This document shows positions 47,512 to 56,121 of a DNA stretch of 64,000 nt, one piece after another. The DNA lies in NCBI RefSeq assembly GCF_000261365.1, contig NZ_AJVC01000003.1, forward strand, positions 496,001 through 560,000, given 5' to 3'. A program made the position numbers and the translations under genes. Position 1 is the first letter of the stretch. Each line of letters opens with the position of its first letter. This DNA is from Herbaspirillum sp. GW103 (GTDB taxonomy: Bacteria; Pseudomonadota; Gammaproteobacteria; Burkholderiales; Burkholderiaceae_D). The notes under the pieces were generated by a model. The model was not told the origin of the DNA. It saw nothing but the letters and a program-made list of their open reading frames with translations, and ran no database searches.

Positions 47512-48597
47512 ATGACCAGCCTGTCCATCCAAGCCAGCCAAGCCACCCGGACTGCCAGCGAACTGCTGCCCGGCCTGGAAGAGATCGAACAGGCGTCCGG
47601 CATCGTCTACGCCGGCATGGCTCCGACCCCGCAACTGTGCTGGCCGTTGCTGAACCAGGCGCTGGCTGCCGAGGTGTGGGTCAAGCATGAGAACCACGCT
47701 CCGACCGGTGCCTTCAAGGTGCGCGGTGGCATGGTCTATCTGCATCACCTGGCCCGGCAGCAGCCGCAACTGTCCGGCGTCATTTCCGCTACACGCGGCA
47801 ATCATGGCCAGTCGGTCGGTTTGTCGGCGCGGCGCTTTGGCATCGCCGCCACCATCGTGGTCCCCGAAGGCAACAGCCGCGAAAAGAATGCCGCCATGCG
47901 CGCCCTGGGCGTGGACCTGATCGAGCATGGCCACGAATTCCAGGACAGCCGCGAACATGCCCAGCGTCTGGCCGGCGAGCAGCAACTGCACATGATCCCT
48001 TCCTTCCACCGTGACCTGGTGGCGGGCGTGTCGACCTACTGGATGGAGCTCTTCGCCGCCCAGCCCGGGCTGGATGTGGTGCTGGTGCCCATCGGGCAAG
48101 GTTCCGGTATGTGTGGTGCGGTTGCGGCCCGCAATGCGCTGGGTTTGAAGACGCGCATCATCGGCGTGGTCTCGGCCCATGCGCTGGCCTACAAGCTCTC
48201 TTTCGAGGCGGGCCGCAAGATCGAAGCGCCGGTCTCGACCTGCATCGCCGATGGCGTGGCCTGTCGTGTGCCGGACCAGGCTTCGCTGGACGTGATGCTC
48301 CGCGACGTTGACGAGGTCGTCGCCGTCACTGATGACGAAGTGATGGATGCCATGAAGCTGGCCTTCATCGCCACCCACAATGTGGCCGAAGGCGCGGGTG
48401 CCTGTGCGCTGGCCGCCGCCCTGCAACTGCGCGCGCGTCTGCGCGGCCAGAAGATCGGTGTCACGCTCTCCGGCGGCAACGTCGATCACGACGTCTTCGC
48501 CCGTGTGCTGGCACGCCCGAGCGCTGCGGCCGATGCGCTTCTGGCACCGGCGCAGGTGGTGTCGCTGGCGCAGGCTGCGCACAGGAGAAACGCATGA
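47512..48597 (+). CDS. Threonine-dehydratase-like PLP enzyme
   Basis: 361 residues from the ATG at 47512. Fold-type II PLP enzyme: Schiff-base Lys69 in TGAFKVRGG, substrate loop SATRGNHGQS, and phosphate-binding glycine loop GQGSGMCG. Resembles catabolic threonine/serine dehydratases that give 2-oxobutyrate or pyruvate and ammonia through an enamine. No ACT regulatory domain is present. It may act on hydroxy-amino acids such as 3-hydroxyaspartate instead. It overlaps the exporter gene by four bases. Confidence 0.85.
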   Translation: MTSLSIQASQATRTASELLPGLEEIEQASGIVYAGMAPTPQLCWPLLNQALAAEVWVKHENHAPTGAFKVRGGMVYLHHLARQQPQLSGVISATRGNHGQSVGLSARRFGIAATIVVPEGNSREKNAAMRALGVDLIEHGHEFQDSREHAQRLAGEQQLHMIPSFHRDLVAGVSTYWMELFAAQPGLDVVLVPIGQGSGMCGAVAARNALGLKTRIIGVVSAHALAYKLSFEAGRKIEAPVSTCIADGVACRVPDQASLDVMLRDVDEVVAVTDDEVMDAMKLAFIATHNVAEGAGACALAAALQLRARLRGQKIGVTLSGGNVDHDVFARVLARPSAAADALLAPAQVVSLAQAAHRRNA

Positions 48598-49193
48598 TCG
48601 AAGCCTTGTTGCCGCTGATGTCGTTTGCCTTCGTCTCCTCCATCACGCCGGGGCCGAACAACATCATGCTGACCTCCTCGGGTATCTGGTTCGGCTTCCG
48701 GCGATCCCTGCCGCACATGCTGGGCATCACCTTCGGCTTCGGTGTGCTGCTGGCCGTATGCGCATTCGGTATAGGTCAACTGGTGGTGGCGCTGCCGCAA
48801 GTGGTGCTGTTGTTGAAGGCGCTGGGATGCGCCTATCTGCTTCATCTGGCCTGGCAATTGCGCCGCATGGGCATTGCCGGTGCGGGTGAGCGGGCGGTGC
48901 AGCCGATGTCGTTCCTGGGGGCGGCGATGTTCCAGTTCGCCAATCCCAAGGGGTGGGTGATGGCCATTACCGGTGCCTCGGCCTTCATGCCGTTACTGCA
49001 TGAACGCGCCGGCTGGCTGGCCATCCTGATCTACTGTACGGTGTTCTGCGCGGTCAACCTGCCTTGCGTGTCGGTGTGGGCCGGCGCCGGTGCGGTCTTG
49101 CGGCGCTATCTCGAACAGCCCCGGTGGCGCGCGATCTTTGCGGGCATCATGGTCTCGCTGACACTCTATTCGGCGCTGGCAATCTGGTTGTAG
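48594..49193 (+). CDS. LysE/RhtB-family amino-acid exporter
   Basis: 199 residues, six predicted helices. The family hallmark SSITPGPNNIMLTSSG lies near the N-terminus, and FQFANPKGWVMAI in mid-protein. ATGA overlap with the dehydratase gene makes it the partner exporter of an amino acid related to that enzyme's substrate; both are probably controlled by the divergent MocR-type protein. Confidence 0.9.
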   Translation: MIEALLPLMSFAFVSSITPGPNNIMLTSSGIWFGFRRSLPHMLGITFGFGVLLAVCAFGIGQLVVALPQVVLLLKALGCAYLLHLAWQLRRMGIAGAGERAVQPMSFLGAAMFQFANPKGWVMAITGASAFMPLLHERAGWLAILIYCTVFCAVNLPCVSVWAGAGAVLRRYLEQPRWRAIFAGIMVSLTLYSALAIWL

Positions 49194-49251
49194 CAGTAGC
49201 AAATGAAAAATGATTTGGTGCAATAACGCGTTTTGACGACAGGGGACCCTC

Positions 49252-50172
49252 ATGCAAGCCAGCAGCAAGACCCGCCACCCCGCAGCAAGAACTTCCGGCG
49301 TCATCCGTCACGAAAGTCGCGGCATGTGGCTGGGCCTGATCGGCGTGGCCATCTTCAGCCTCACGCTGCCCTTTACCCGGGTCGCCGTGGCCGAGCTCAA
49401 TCCGGCCTTCATCGCCTTTGGCCGCGCGGTGGTGGCCGGCGTCTGTGCGCTCGCGCTGCTGGCCTGGATCAAGGCCCCGCGTCCGACGCGCCAGCAACTG
49501 CGCGGTCTCATCATCACGGCGCTGGGCGTGGTGGTGGGTTTTCCGTTGTTTTCCTCGATCGCCATGCGCTATGTCCCGGCCGCCCACGGCGCCGTGGTAG
49601 TGGGCCTGCTGCCGCTGGCGACCGCCCTGTTCGGTGCGCTGCGCTTCGGCGAGCGGCCCTCGAAGGGTTTCTGGCTGGCGGCGCTGGCGGGCTCCGGCAT
49701 CGTGATCGCGTTTGCCTTGCGCGAGGGCGGCGGCAGTTTCCATCTGGCCGACTTCGCTCTGTTCGCCGCCGTGGTGACTGCCGCCATGGGATATGCCGAA
49801 GGCGGACGCCTGGCTCAGAGCATGGGCGGACAGAACGTGATCGCCTGGGCGCTGGTGGTGGCCCTGCCGGTGATGTTGCCGGTCTCGGTGTGGCTGGGCT
49901 GGCAGTACGGAGTGAGGGCGTCGGCACCGGCCTGGCTGGCCTTTGCCTATGTATCGCTGTTCTCGATGTTCATCGGTTTCTTCTTCTGGTACAAGGGCCT
50001 GGCCCTGGGCGGTATTGCCCGTGTCGGGCAGGTGCAATTGTTGCAACCTTTCATGAGCCTGCTGGGCGCGGCGGTGATCGCCCATGAGGCGCTGGATGCG
50101 AGCAACATGCTCTTCGCCCTGGCCGTGATCGTGGTGGTAGCCATCGGCCGTCGCATGGCGGTGCGCCGCTGA
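49252..50172 (+). CDS. DMT-superfamily (EamA) transporter
   Basis: 306 residues with a cytoplasmic N-terminus of about 24 residues and ten predicted membrane helices in two EamA repeats (PFTRVAVAELNPAFIAFGRA; GQVQLLQPFMSLLGAAVI). Likely an inner-membrane exporter of amino acids or other metabolites. It follows LysE by 58 bp on the same strand, so it could belong to the same unit. Confidence 0.87.
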   Translation: MQASSKTRHPAARTSGVIRHESRGMWLGLIGVAIFSLTLPFTRVAVAELNPAFIAFGRAVVAGVCALALLAWIKAPRPTRQQLRGLIITALGVVVGFPLFSSIAMRYVPAAHGAVVVGLLPLATALFGALRFGERPSKGFWLAALAGSGIVIAFALREGGGSFHLADFALFAAVVTAAMGYAEGGRLAQSMGGQNVIAWALVVALPVMLPVSVWLGWQYGVRASAPAWLAFAYVSLFSMFIGFFFWYKGLALGGIARVGQVQLLQPFMSLLGAAVIAHEALDASNMLFALAVIVVVAIGRRMAVRR

Positions 50173-50339
50173 CACGGTGCTGACCGGGTTTGCGAGCCGA
50201 AATAGTTCAGCCGGTACGGGCTAAAGCTGCCGTTTTTTGAGATAATCGAGCACTTGTTTTTTCACATTTTGTCAACGCGCAACGCGCGAGCCAACTGTCT
50301 TTTGGCCGCAAGCGGGCGCTGTCCAACTGGGAGTACCGC

Positions 50340-50798
50340 ATGTCCGTCTATGAAAAGCTGAAAGCACTGAACATCGAACTGCCCGCCGTGGCCACCCCGG
50401 CAGCAGCCTATGTGATGTATGCACAAACCGGCAATACCGTCTTCCTCTCCGGCCACCTGGCCAAGAAGGATGGCAAGGTCTGGGTCGGTCAGCTGGGACG
50501 CGACATCGGCACCGACGACGCCAAACTGGCTGCGCGCGCCGTGGCCGTGGACCTGATCGCCACCCTGCAGGCCGCCTGTGGTGGCGACCTGACCCGCGTC
50601 AAGCGCATCGTCAAGCTGATGAGCCTGGTCAATTCGACCGGCGAATTCACCGAACATCATCTGGTGACCAACGGTGCCTCCGAGCTGATCGGTGAAGTCT
50701 TTGGCGAAGTCGGCAAGCATGCCCGTTCCGCCTTTGGCGTGGCGCAACTGCCCATGGGCGCCTGCGTGGAAATCGAAATGATCGCCGAGATCGCCTGA
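50340..50798 (+). CDS. RidA/YjgF-family protein
   Basis: 152 residues. YjgF/YER057c/UK114 fold, longer subgroup: ARAVAVDLIATLQAACGGDL and the C-terminal GVAQLPMGACVEIEMIAEI, with the Cys-x-Glu substrate-site segment. RidA hydrolyses reactive enamine/imine intermediates (2-aminoacrylate) released by PLP dehydratases. Its place between a dehydratase and an aminotransferase fits that job. It has a separate 167 bp upstream region. Confidence 0.9.
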   Translation: MSVYEKLKALNIELPAVATPAAAYVMYAQTGNTVFLSGHLAKKDGKVWVGQLGRDIGTDDAKLAARAVAVDLIATLQAACGGDLTRVKRIVKLMSLVNSTGEFTEHHLVTNGASELIGEVFGEVGKHARSAFGVAQLPMGACVEIEMIAEIA

Positions 50799-50888
50799 TC
50801 GCCGATCCCATGCACTGCCCGGCTGTTGCGGCCGCAGAAGCCGCACGGCCCGAAGCACTCTCACACCGACACAGACTCTACGAACCGT

Positions 50889-52085
50889 ATGAAACTCGAA
50901 AATCCCGCACCGCTGCAGTGGCAGTTCTCCCAGCGCGCCGAAGCCATGAAGAGCTCGGCCATCCGCGAAATCCTGAAGGTGACGATGCGTCCCGACATCA
51001 CCTCCTTCGCCGGTGGCCTGCCCTCGCCGCTGACCTTCCCGGTCGAGCACATGAAGACCGCCTTCGACCGCGTGTTGAGCCAGCAGGGCAAGATGGCTCT
51101 GCAATACGGCCCGACCGATGGCTACCTGCCGCTGCGTGAATGGATCGCGGCGTCGCTGTCCACCAACGGCGCTCAGATCACCGCCGAGCAGGTGCTGATG
51201 GTTTCCGGTTCCCAGCAGGGCCTGGACCTGCTGGGCAAGGTGATGATCGACGAAGGCAGCAAGGTGCTGGTCGAGACCCCCAGCTACCTGGGCGCGCTGC
51301 AAGCCTTCTCGCTGTACGGTGCCAAGTTCGAATCGGTGCCGAGTGACGAGTTCGGCCTGCAACCCGAGACCATCGACGCCATCGCCGCTGGTGCGCGCAT
51401 GCTGTATTCGCTGCCCAATTTCCAGAACCCGACCGGCCGCACCCTGCCCACCGAGCGCCGTTTCAAGCTGGTGGAAACCTGTGCCCGCCTGGGTCTGCCG
51501 CTGATCGAAGATGATCCCTACGGTGCCCTGAGCTACCAGAATGCACCGCTGCCCAAGATGCTGTCGATGAACCCGTCGGGCGTGATCTACATGGGTTCCT
51601 TCTCCAAGGTGCTGACCCCCGGCATCCGCCTGGGTTACGTGGTCGCACCGCGCCCGCTGATCCTGAAGATGGAGCAGGCCAAGCAGGCCACCGACCTGCA
51701 CACTGCGCAGCTGACCCAGATGGTGGTGTACGAAGCCATCAAGGACGGCTTCCTGGACCAGCACGTGCCGACCATCCGCAAGCTCTACGGCGACCAGTGC
51801 CAGGCCATGCTGGACGCGCTGCAACAGTACTTCCCGGCCAGCTGCAGCTGGAGCAAACCAGAGGGCGGCATGTTCATCTGGGTGACCCTGCCCGAGCACC
51901 TGGACGCCAGCGCGCTGTTGAATGAAGCCGTGGAACAGGAGAAGGTCGCCTTCGTTCCGGGCGCACCGTTCTACGCCAACGTGGCGCAGAAGAACACGCT
52001 GCGCCTGTCCTTCGTGACCGTGCCGCCGGAGCAGATCCGCGCCGGTGTGGAGCGCCTGGGCAAGCTGATTGCGTCCAAGCTGTAA
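50889..52085 (+). CDS. PLP-dependent aminotransferase (class I/II, 2-aminoadipate-type)
   Basis: 398 residues from the ATG at 50889; the open frame extends 21 codons upstream. Fold-type I: SFAGGLPSPLTFP and QYGPTDGYLPLREWIA at the N-terminus, LPNFQNPTGRT, PLP lysine Lys240 in GSFSKVLTPGIRLGY. Resembles LysN/ArAT-like aminotransferases with broad specificity for aromatic or long-chain amino acids. It probably shares a transcript with RidA (90 bp upstream) and the cupin gene. Confidence 0.88.
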   Translation: MKLENPAPLQWQFSQRAEAMKSSAIREILKVTMRPDITSFAGGLPSPLTFPVEHMKTAFDRVLSQQGKMALQYGPTDGYLPLREWIAASLSTNGAQITAEQVLMVSGSQQGLDLLGKVMIDEGSKVLVETPSYLGALQAFSLYGAKFESVPSDEFGLQPETIDAIAAGARMLYSLPNFQNPTGRTLPTERRFKLVETCARLGLPLIEDDPYGALSYQNAPLPKMLSMNPSGVIYMGSFSKVLTPGIRLGYVVAPRPLILKMEQAKQATDLHTAQLTQMVVYEAIKDGFLDQHVPTIRKLYGDQCQAMLDALQQYFPASCSWSKPEGGMFIWVTLPEHLDASALLNEAVEQEKVAFVPGAPFYANVAQKNTLRLSFVTVPPEQIRAGVERLGKLIASKL

Positions 52086-52106
52086 TCAGGGCCGAGCGCT
52101 TCACGG

Positions 52107-52436
52107 ATGAAGATCGCCCATTTGCCCTTCGGCACTACGGACTGGAGCCAGATCCCCGCCACCGAGCATGCCGGCGTCACCGGCACCGCCTGGTGGCGTA
52201 CCTGCCAGTTCGGCGACCTGCGCGTGCGCATGGTCGAATACACGCCCGGTTACCTGGCCGACCACTGGTGCGTGAAAGGACATGTGCTGCTCTGCCTGGA
52301 AGGGGAGCTGCATACCGAGCTGGAGGACGGTCGCACTTTTGTCCTCAAGCCGGGAATGAGCTACCAGGTCGCCGACGGGGCTGAACCGCACCGGTCGTCG
52401 ACGGCGGTGGGGGCGAAGTTGTTCATCGTGGATTGA
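52107..52436 (+). CDS. DHCW-motif cupin-fold protein
   Basis: 109 residues; a single cupin barrel with the segment LADHWCVKGHVLLCLEGEL, which I recall as the signature of this cupin family, and LKPGMSYQVADGAEPHRS as second metal-site region. Function unknown. It lies 21 bp after the aminotransferase gene and before a terminator, so it is the last gene of that unit. Confidence 0.8.
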   Translation: MKIAHLPFGTTDWSQIPATEHAGVTGTAWWRTCQFGDLRVRMVEYTPGYLADHWCVKGHVLLCLEGELHTELEDGRTFVLKPGMSYQVADGAEPHRSSTAVGAKLFIVD

Positions 52437-52476
52437 TTGGCAGACGTAGCGCAGCTTGCGCTATCGCATGCTCGCC

Positions 52477-52512
52477 AAGGCCCGCATCGGAAACGATGCG
52501 GGCCTTGTTGTT
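52477..52512 (+). terminator. Terminator after the cupin gene
   Basis: 13-bp perfect stem AAGGCCCGCATCG / CGATGCGGGCCTT (52477-52489 and 52494-52506) with a GAAA tetraloop and GTTGTTG tail. It may also stop the convergent gene. Confidence 0.75.
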
Positions 52513-52526
52513 GATGTACTCCTGAT

Positions 52527-53633
52527 TCACTGATCCAGCTTGAGCGTCTCCCCATGCTTGAGCGTGAGGAACTGTTCCTGTGGCAAGCCCGCCTCGCGCA
52601 GGGCCTTGGCCAGCTCCCTGGGCGGCTCGTCGAGCGCGTCGTCGGCCAGTTCGAAGGTCCCCCAATGAATGGCCACCGAACGCTTGGCCCGCACGTCCTC
52701 GTGGATCAGGACGGCCTGGGCCGGGTCCACATGCTGGTTCTGCATGAACCAGCGTGGCGCATAGGCACCGATGGGGATGAGCGCCAGGTCGAAGTGGCCG
52801 AAGCGTTCGCCGATGTCGCGGAAGTCCTTCGAATATCCGGTATCGCCCGCAAAATAGACGGAGAAGGGCTCGGCGCCTGCTTGCTGCGCCGCCGCCTGGA
52901 TCACCCAGCCACCCCACAAGGTCTCTGAACGGTCGAACACGCCACGCGCCGACCAATGCGTGGCAGGGACGAAGTAGATGTCCAGGTTGTCCAAAACGGT
53001 CTTGTCCCACCAGTCCATTTCTTTCACGTTGGTGATGCCCAGCGCCAGGAACCAGTCACGCACCCCCAGCGGCACCAGGAACAGCGGCGGCCCGCCAGCC
53101 TGCAGATTCAGTTGCTGCACGCTCGCCTGGTCCAGGTGGTCGTAATGGTTGTGCGAGATCACCACCACGTCGACATGCGGCAGCTCGCTGATCTGCATCG
53201 GCAGCGGTACCTTGCGCGACGGCCCGATGAAGGAGAAGGGCGAGGCCCGCTGCGAGAACATCGGATCGGTCAGCACGTTCTTGCCGCCCAGTTGCACCAG
53301 CGCCGTGGCATGACCGATCCAGGTCACGCTGGGTCTGCCGTGGTTGGACTTGAGCCAGGCCAGGTCGGGCTTGACGACGGGAAACTGGTAATTGTTCTCG
53401 GGCGGCTTGGGCAGGCCCTGGGTCAGGCGCTCCCACTGCCATTTCCAGAAGGAGCCCCGCTCGGGTTGCGGGTAGTTGTTGCGAAATCCCGTCTCGGTGC
53501 GATTGCTCTTGTTGGGGTCGTAGTACTTGCTGGAGGAAGAGCAGGCAGTCAGTCCGGCGGCCAGCAGCAGGACCGCCAGGCCACGGGTGAGGTGTCGCAG
53601 GGGCTGCCGCAGGCAGGATGTCGCAGGGGGCAT
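52527..53633 (-). CDS. Metallo-beta-lactamase-fold lipoprotein (NAPE-PLD/UlaG-like)
   Basis: 368 residues. Signal peptide with lipobox LTAC (Cys31) predicts an envelope lipoprotein. Metal-site motif HNHYDHLD (His161, His163, Asp165, His166), with further ligands in THWSARG, FAGDTGYS and AIHWGTFEL, matches MBL hydrolases close to N-acyl-phosphatidylethanolamine phospholipase D. Probably hydrolyses a phosphodiester or lipid in the periplasm; substrate unproven. Confidence 0.88.
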   Translation of the reverse strand: MPPATSCLRQPLRHLTRGLAVLLLAAGLTACSSSSKYYDPNKSNRTETGFRNNYPQPERGSFWKWQWERLTQGLPKPPENNYQFPVVKPDLAWLKSNHGRPSVTWIGHATALVQLGGKNVLTDPMFSQRASPFSFIGPSRKVPLPMQISELPHVDVVVISHNHYDHLDQASVQQLNLQAGGPPLFLVPLGVRDWFLALGITNVKEMDWWDKTVLDNLDIYFVPATHWSARGVFDRSETLWGGWVIQAAAQQAGAEPFSVYFAGDTGYSKDFRDIGERFGHFDLALIPIGAYAPRWFMQNQHVDPAQAVLIHEDVRAKRSVAIHWGTFELADDALDEPPRELAKALREAGLPQEQFLTLKHGETLKLDQ

Positions 53634-53712
53634 GGAGGAGGCGCGGCAGCCGCGCAGTGATGACGGTGAGCGACATCCTAGCAGGCCGCAGCGCAGCCTG
53701 CAGACGATGTGC

Positions 53713-54096
53713 CTACATCACGTATTGCGCCAGCCCGCGCCCGAATGACCAGTTGCCCTTGTCGCCCTCGACCAGGCTGATCATCACGTCATCCGGACCG
53801 ATCCCGGGGTTCTGTTGGAGGCGTTCCACGATGCGTGCATAGAGTGCATTCTTCTGCGCCTGGGTACGCGTATTGCTGACTGTAAGCTGGATCAGCACGA
53901 AGTCATCCGTGCGGGCCATGCCCATGTAGCTGCGGCTGAAGACCAGCTCTTCCGGGTCATGCTCGGTGATGACCATGAAGCGGTCGTCCTCCGGTACATT
54001 GAAGCTCTCGCGCAGCGCCTCATAGACATTGTCGGCGATGGCGCTGCGATAGGCGCGGGACTTGCCGCGCAACAGGGAAATGCGGACCAGGGGCAT
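53713..54096 (-). CDS. Tautomerase-family protein
   Basis: 127 residues from the ATG at 54096 (AGGAG upstream); the open frame continues to 54177. The catalytic proline would be Pro2 after Met removal (MPLVRISLLRGKS). The VPEDDRFMVITEHDPEEL segment is typical of the longer tautomerase family (PF14552). Acts on small enol/keto acids, substrate unknown. Divergent from a LysR regulator, the likely controller. Confidence 0.85.
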   Translation of the reverse strand: MPLVRISLLRGKSRAYRSAIADNVYEALRESFNVPEDDRFMVITEHDPEELVFSRSYMGMARTDDFVLIQLTVSNTRTQAQKNALYARIVERLQQNPGIGPDDVMISLVEGDKGNWSFGRGLAQYVM

Positions 54097-54166
54097 GACG
54101 TTCTCCTTGCAGGTTGATGAAAAGCTGGAGCGGGTGGTCTCCATGCCTTGCATGCTATGCTGGTGC

Positions 54167-54210
54167 GATGATTTCAAAAACCACTGATGGATGATTTCAA
54201 TGATTGAAAT
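54167..54210 (+). promoter_or_regulatory. LysR-type operator candidates in the divergent region
   Basis: GATGATTTCAA occurs twice (54167-54177 and 54190-54200). The second is part of a perfect palindrome ATTTCAA TGA TTGAAAT (54194-54210), which contains a T-N11-A core typical of LysR sites. It lies between the tautomerase and LysR genes. Confidence 0.6.
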
Positions 54211-54249
54211 TCATCATCATGGATATCTGACCACAAGAGGCCACACGTC

Positions 54250-55095
54250 ATGGAAAAACCGCTGGATCTGGACACCGTTCAAGCCTTCGTCCTGGCCGCC
54301 GACCTGCAAAGCTTCACGCGCGCGGCCGAAGCGCTGGACAGTACGCAATCGGCCATCAGTTTCAAACTCAAGAAGCTGGAGCATCGTCTGGGCCGTCGCC
54401 TGCTGGAGCGCACGCCGCGTCAGGTGCGGCTGTCGACCGAAGGCCAGCAGTTCCTGCCGGCTGCGCGCAACCTGCTGGCCGCACATGAACGTGCGCTGGA
54501 GCAACTGGACCAGGGGCCGGTACGCTTTTCGGTAGGCATCAGCGACCACGTGGCCGGTGCCACCCTGCCGCGTGCGCTGGCGCAGCTGCATGCGGTTGAT
54601 CCCGGCGTGGTGGTGGAGGTGCGCGTGGGCTCCTCGCATGAGCTGATGCCGGCCTATGAACGCGGCGAGCTCGATGCCGTCATCGTGCGCCGTGAACCGC
54701 AGGATCGGGGCGGCAAATTGGTGATGGAAGAACGCATCGGCTGGTTTGCCCATCCCGATGCGCAATGCTGGTCGGGCGCAGCCCTGCGCGTGGCGACCTT
54801 TTCCTCGGCCTGCCGGATTCGCGAATTGTCCTTGCGCAGGCTCGACGCCGCCGGTATCGCGTGGGTGGAAGTGTTCGTCGGCGGCGGCATCCTGGCCGTG
54901 GGGGCGGCGGTCAGTGCAGGATTGGCGGTGTCGGCCCTGCTGCATCGCTGCGCACCGCCTGGATCGGTGGAGGTTGGCCAGCGGCTGGGACTGCCGTCAT
55001 TGCCGCTGGCGCAGGTGCGCCTGCATTCCCGGGTCAAGCAGGCGCGTACGCAAGCGGCGTTGCGTACGCTGGTAGCGGCGTTGAAGGCGGGTTGA
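54250..55095 (+). CDS. LysR-family transcriptional regulator
   Basis: 281 residues. The N-terminal winged helix-turn-helix spans about 5-65 (LDTVQAFVLAADLQSFTRAA, STQSAISFKLKKLEHRLG), followed by a periplasmic-binding-like effector domain. Slightly short at the C-terminus for the family. It probably regulates the divergent tautomerase gene through the palindrome at 54194-54210. Effector unknown. Confidence 0.9.
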   Translation: MEKPLDLDTVQAFVLAADLQSFTRAAEALDSTQSAISFKLKKLEHRLGRRLLERTPRQVRLSTEGQQFLPAARNLLAAHERALEQLDQGPVRFSVGISDHVAGATLPRALAQLHAVDPGVVVEVRVGSSHELMPAYERGELDAVIVRREPQDRGGKLVMEERIGWFAHPDAQCWSGAALRVATFSSACRIRELSLRRLDAAGIAWVEVFVGGGILAVGAAVSAGLAVSALLHRCAPPGSVEVGQRLGLPSLPLAQVRLHSRVKQARTQAALRTLVAALKAG

Positions 55096-55314
55096 GCGAC
55101 TGGGCGCGTTTTTTGCCGTCGCTTGCGCAACCACGCCGATCGTTACGTGACCGACCGCATCGCATAGCGCCCATGCTGACGGCTTGGCAGAGGGTGGGGG
55201 GACGCTCAGGACATGCCGTCCTCACAGAATCGCTGGACTTTCCTCGAAGAATTTCGTGGCGAGACCCCGCGCGCTATCGCCAACGTGATCCTCACATTTT
55301 TTCGAAAAAAATCC

Positions 55315-55343
55315 CTTGAAAACCAAAATCCCCATCCCTAGAT
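55315..55343 (+). promoter_or_regulatory. Heat-shock (sigma-32-type) promoter of hsp20
   Basis: CTTGAAA (55315-55321), perfect -35, and CCCTAGAT (55336-55343) with a 14-base spacer. It predicts a start near 55350. The rest of the 55096-55410 gap shows no gene. Confidence 0.75.
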
Positions 55344-55349
55344 CGGTAC

Positions 55350-55410
55350 CAGCAGATGCTCGATGTTGAGGTCTGCGACGAAAACATCGCTTAACTGAAA
55401 GGATATTTTT
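55350..55410 (+). promoter_or_regulatory. ROSE-like RNA thermometer in the hsp20 leader
   Basis: ATCGCTT (55386-55392) can pair with AAGGAT (55399-55404), the Shine-Dalgarno region, with one G bulged; TCGCT fits the UYGCU anti-SD motif of ROSE elements. A second, competing inverted repeat CGATGTT (55361-55367) / AACATCG (55383-55389) overlaps the anti-SD strand. Confidence 0.6.
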
Positions 55411-55866
55411 ATGCGTACTTTTGATCTCTCCCCCCTGTACCGTACCGCTATCGGCTTCGATCGCCTGGCCCAGATGTTCGACAACGCCCAGCGCACTGAT
55501 CAGCCCAGCTATCCGCCCTACAACATCGAACTGGTGGCCGAGGACAAATACCGGATCACCATGGCCGTGGCCGGTTTCGCCCGCAGCGAAATCGATATCG
55601 AGACCGAAAACGAAACCCTCAAAATTACCGGCCGCAAGCAGAAGGAAGACAAGCAGGTCAACTTCCTGCACCGCGGCATCGCTGCCCGTGACTTCGAACA
55701 GCGCTTCCAGCTGGCCAATCACATCAAGGTGGTCGGCGCCAACCTGGAAAACGGCCTGCTCAATATCGAGCTGGTCCGTGAAATTCCCGAAGCGCTCAAG
55801 CCGCGCAAGATCGAGATCGGCGCCGCCGAAGACGGCAACGTCCAGCGCCTGGAACGCGCCGCCTGA
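55411..55866 (+). CDS. Small heat-shock protein Hsp20 (IbpA-like)
   Basis: 151 residues. N-terminal segment MRTFDLSPLYRTAIGFDRL typical of class A IbpA-like sHsps, an alpha-crystallin domain at about 36-128 (YNIELVAEDKYRITMAVAGF; GLLNIELVREIPE) and the C-terminal I-x-I oligomer anchor (Ile134-Glu-Ile136). Holdase chaperone that binds unfolding proteins. Regulated by sigma-32 and probably by an RNA thermometer; it has its own terminator. Confidence 0.94.
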   Translation: MRTFDLSPLYRTAIGFDRLAQMFDNAQRTDQPSYPPYNIELVAEDKYRITMAVAGFARSEIDIETENETLKITGRKQKEDKQVNFLHRGIAARDFEQRFQLANHIKVVGANLENGLLNIELVREIPEALKPRKIEIGAAEDGNVQRLERAA

Positions 55867-55917
55867 TCGCAGCCCCCCGCCCAACGGCGATCCTCGCGCA
55901 GGATCGCCCCGGTCTGC

Positions 55918-55944
55918 ACCGCCCGTCTCACCGGGCGGTTTTTT
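55918..55944 (+). terminator. Terminator of hsp20
   Basis: ACCGCCCG (55918-55925) pairs with CGGGCGGT (55932-55939), followed by TTTTT. Confidence 0.85.
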
Positions 55945-56121
55945 GCATGCTTCACGACGCTTGTGATTGACGCCACCTGGCGGCTTGGTTACGTTACAGC
56001 TTGCACTTCAACTTCACCGCTCACGACCCGGCACGTGCTCCAAGGCCGGACCAACTGCTCAAAAGAGATTGGCACAGGAGCAATATCTTGCGTATATTGC
56101 GTCGGCCACAGGGAGAAACGC

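Noticed and set aside
50216..50246. Terminator or promoter near TTTTTTGAGATAAT before RidA
   Set aside because: The stem before the T-run is weak, and the GATAAT lacks a -35 at proper distance; too ambiguous to call.
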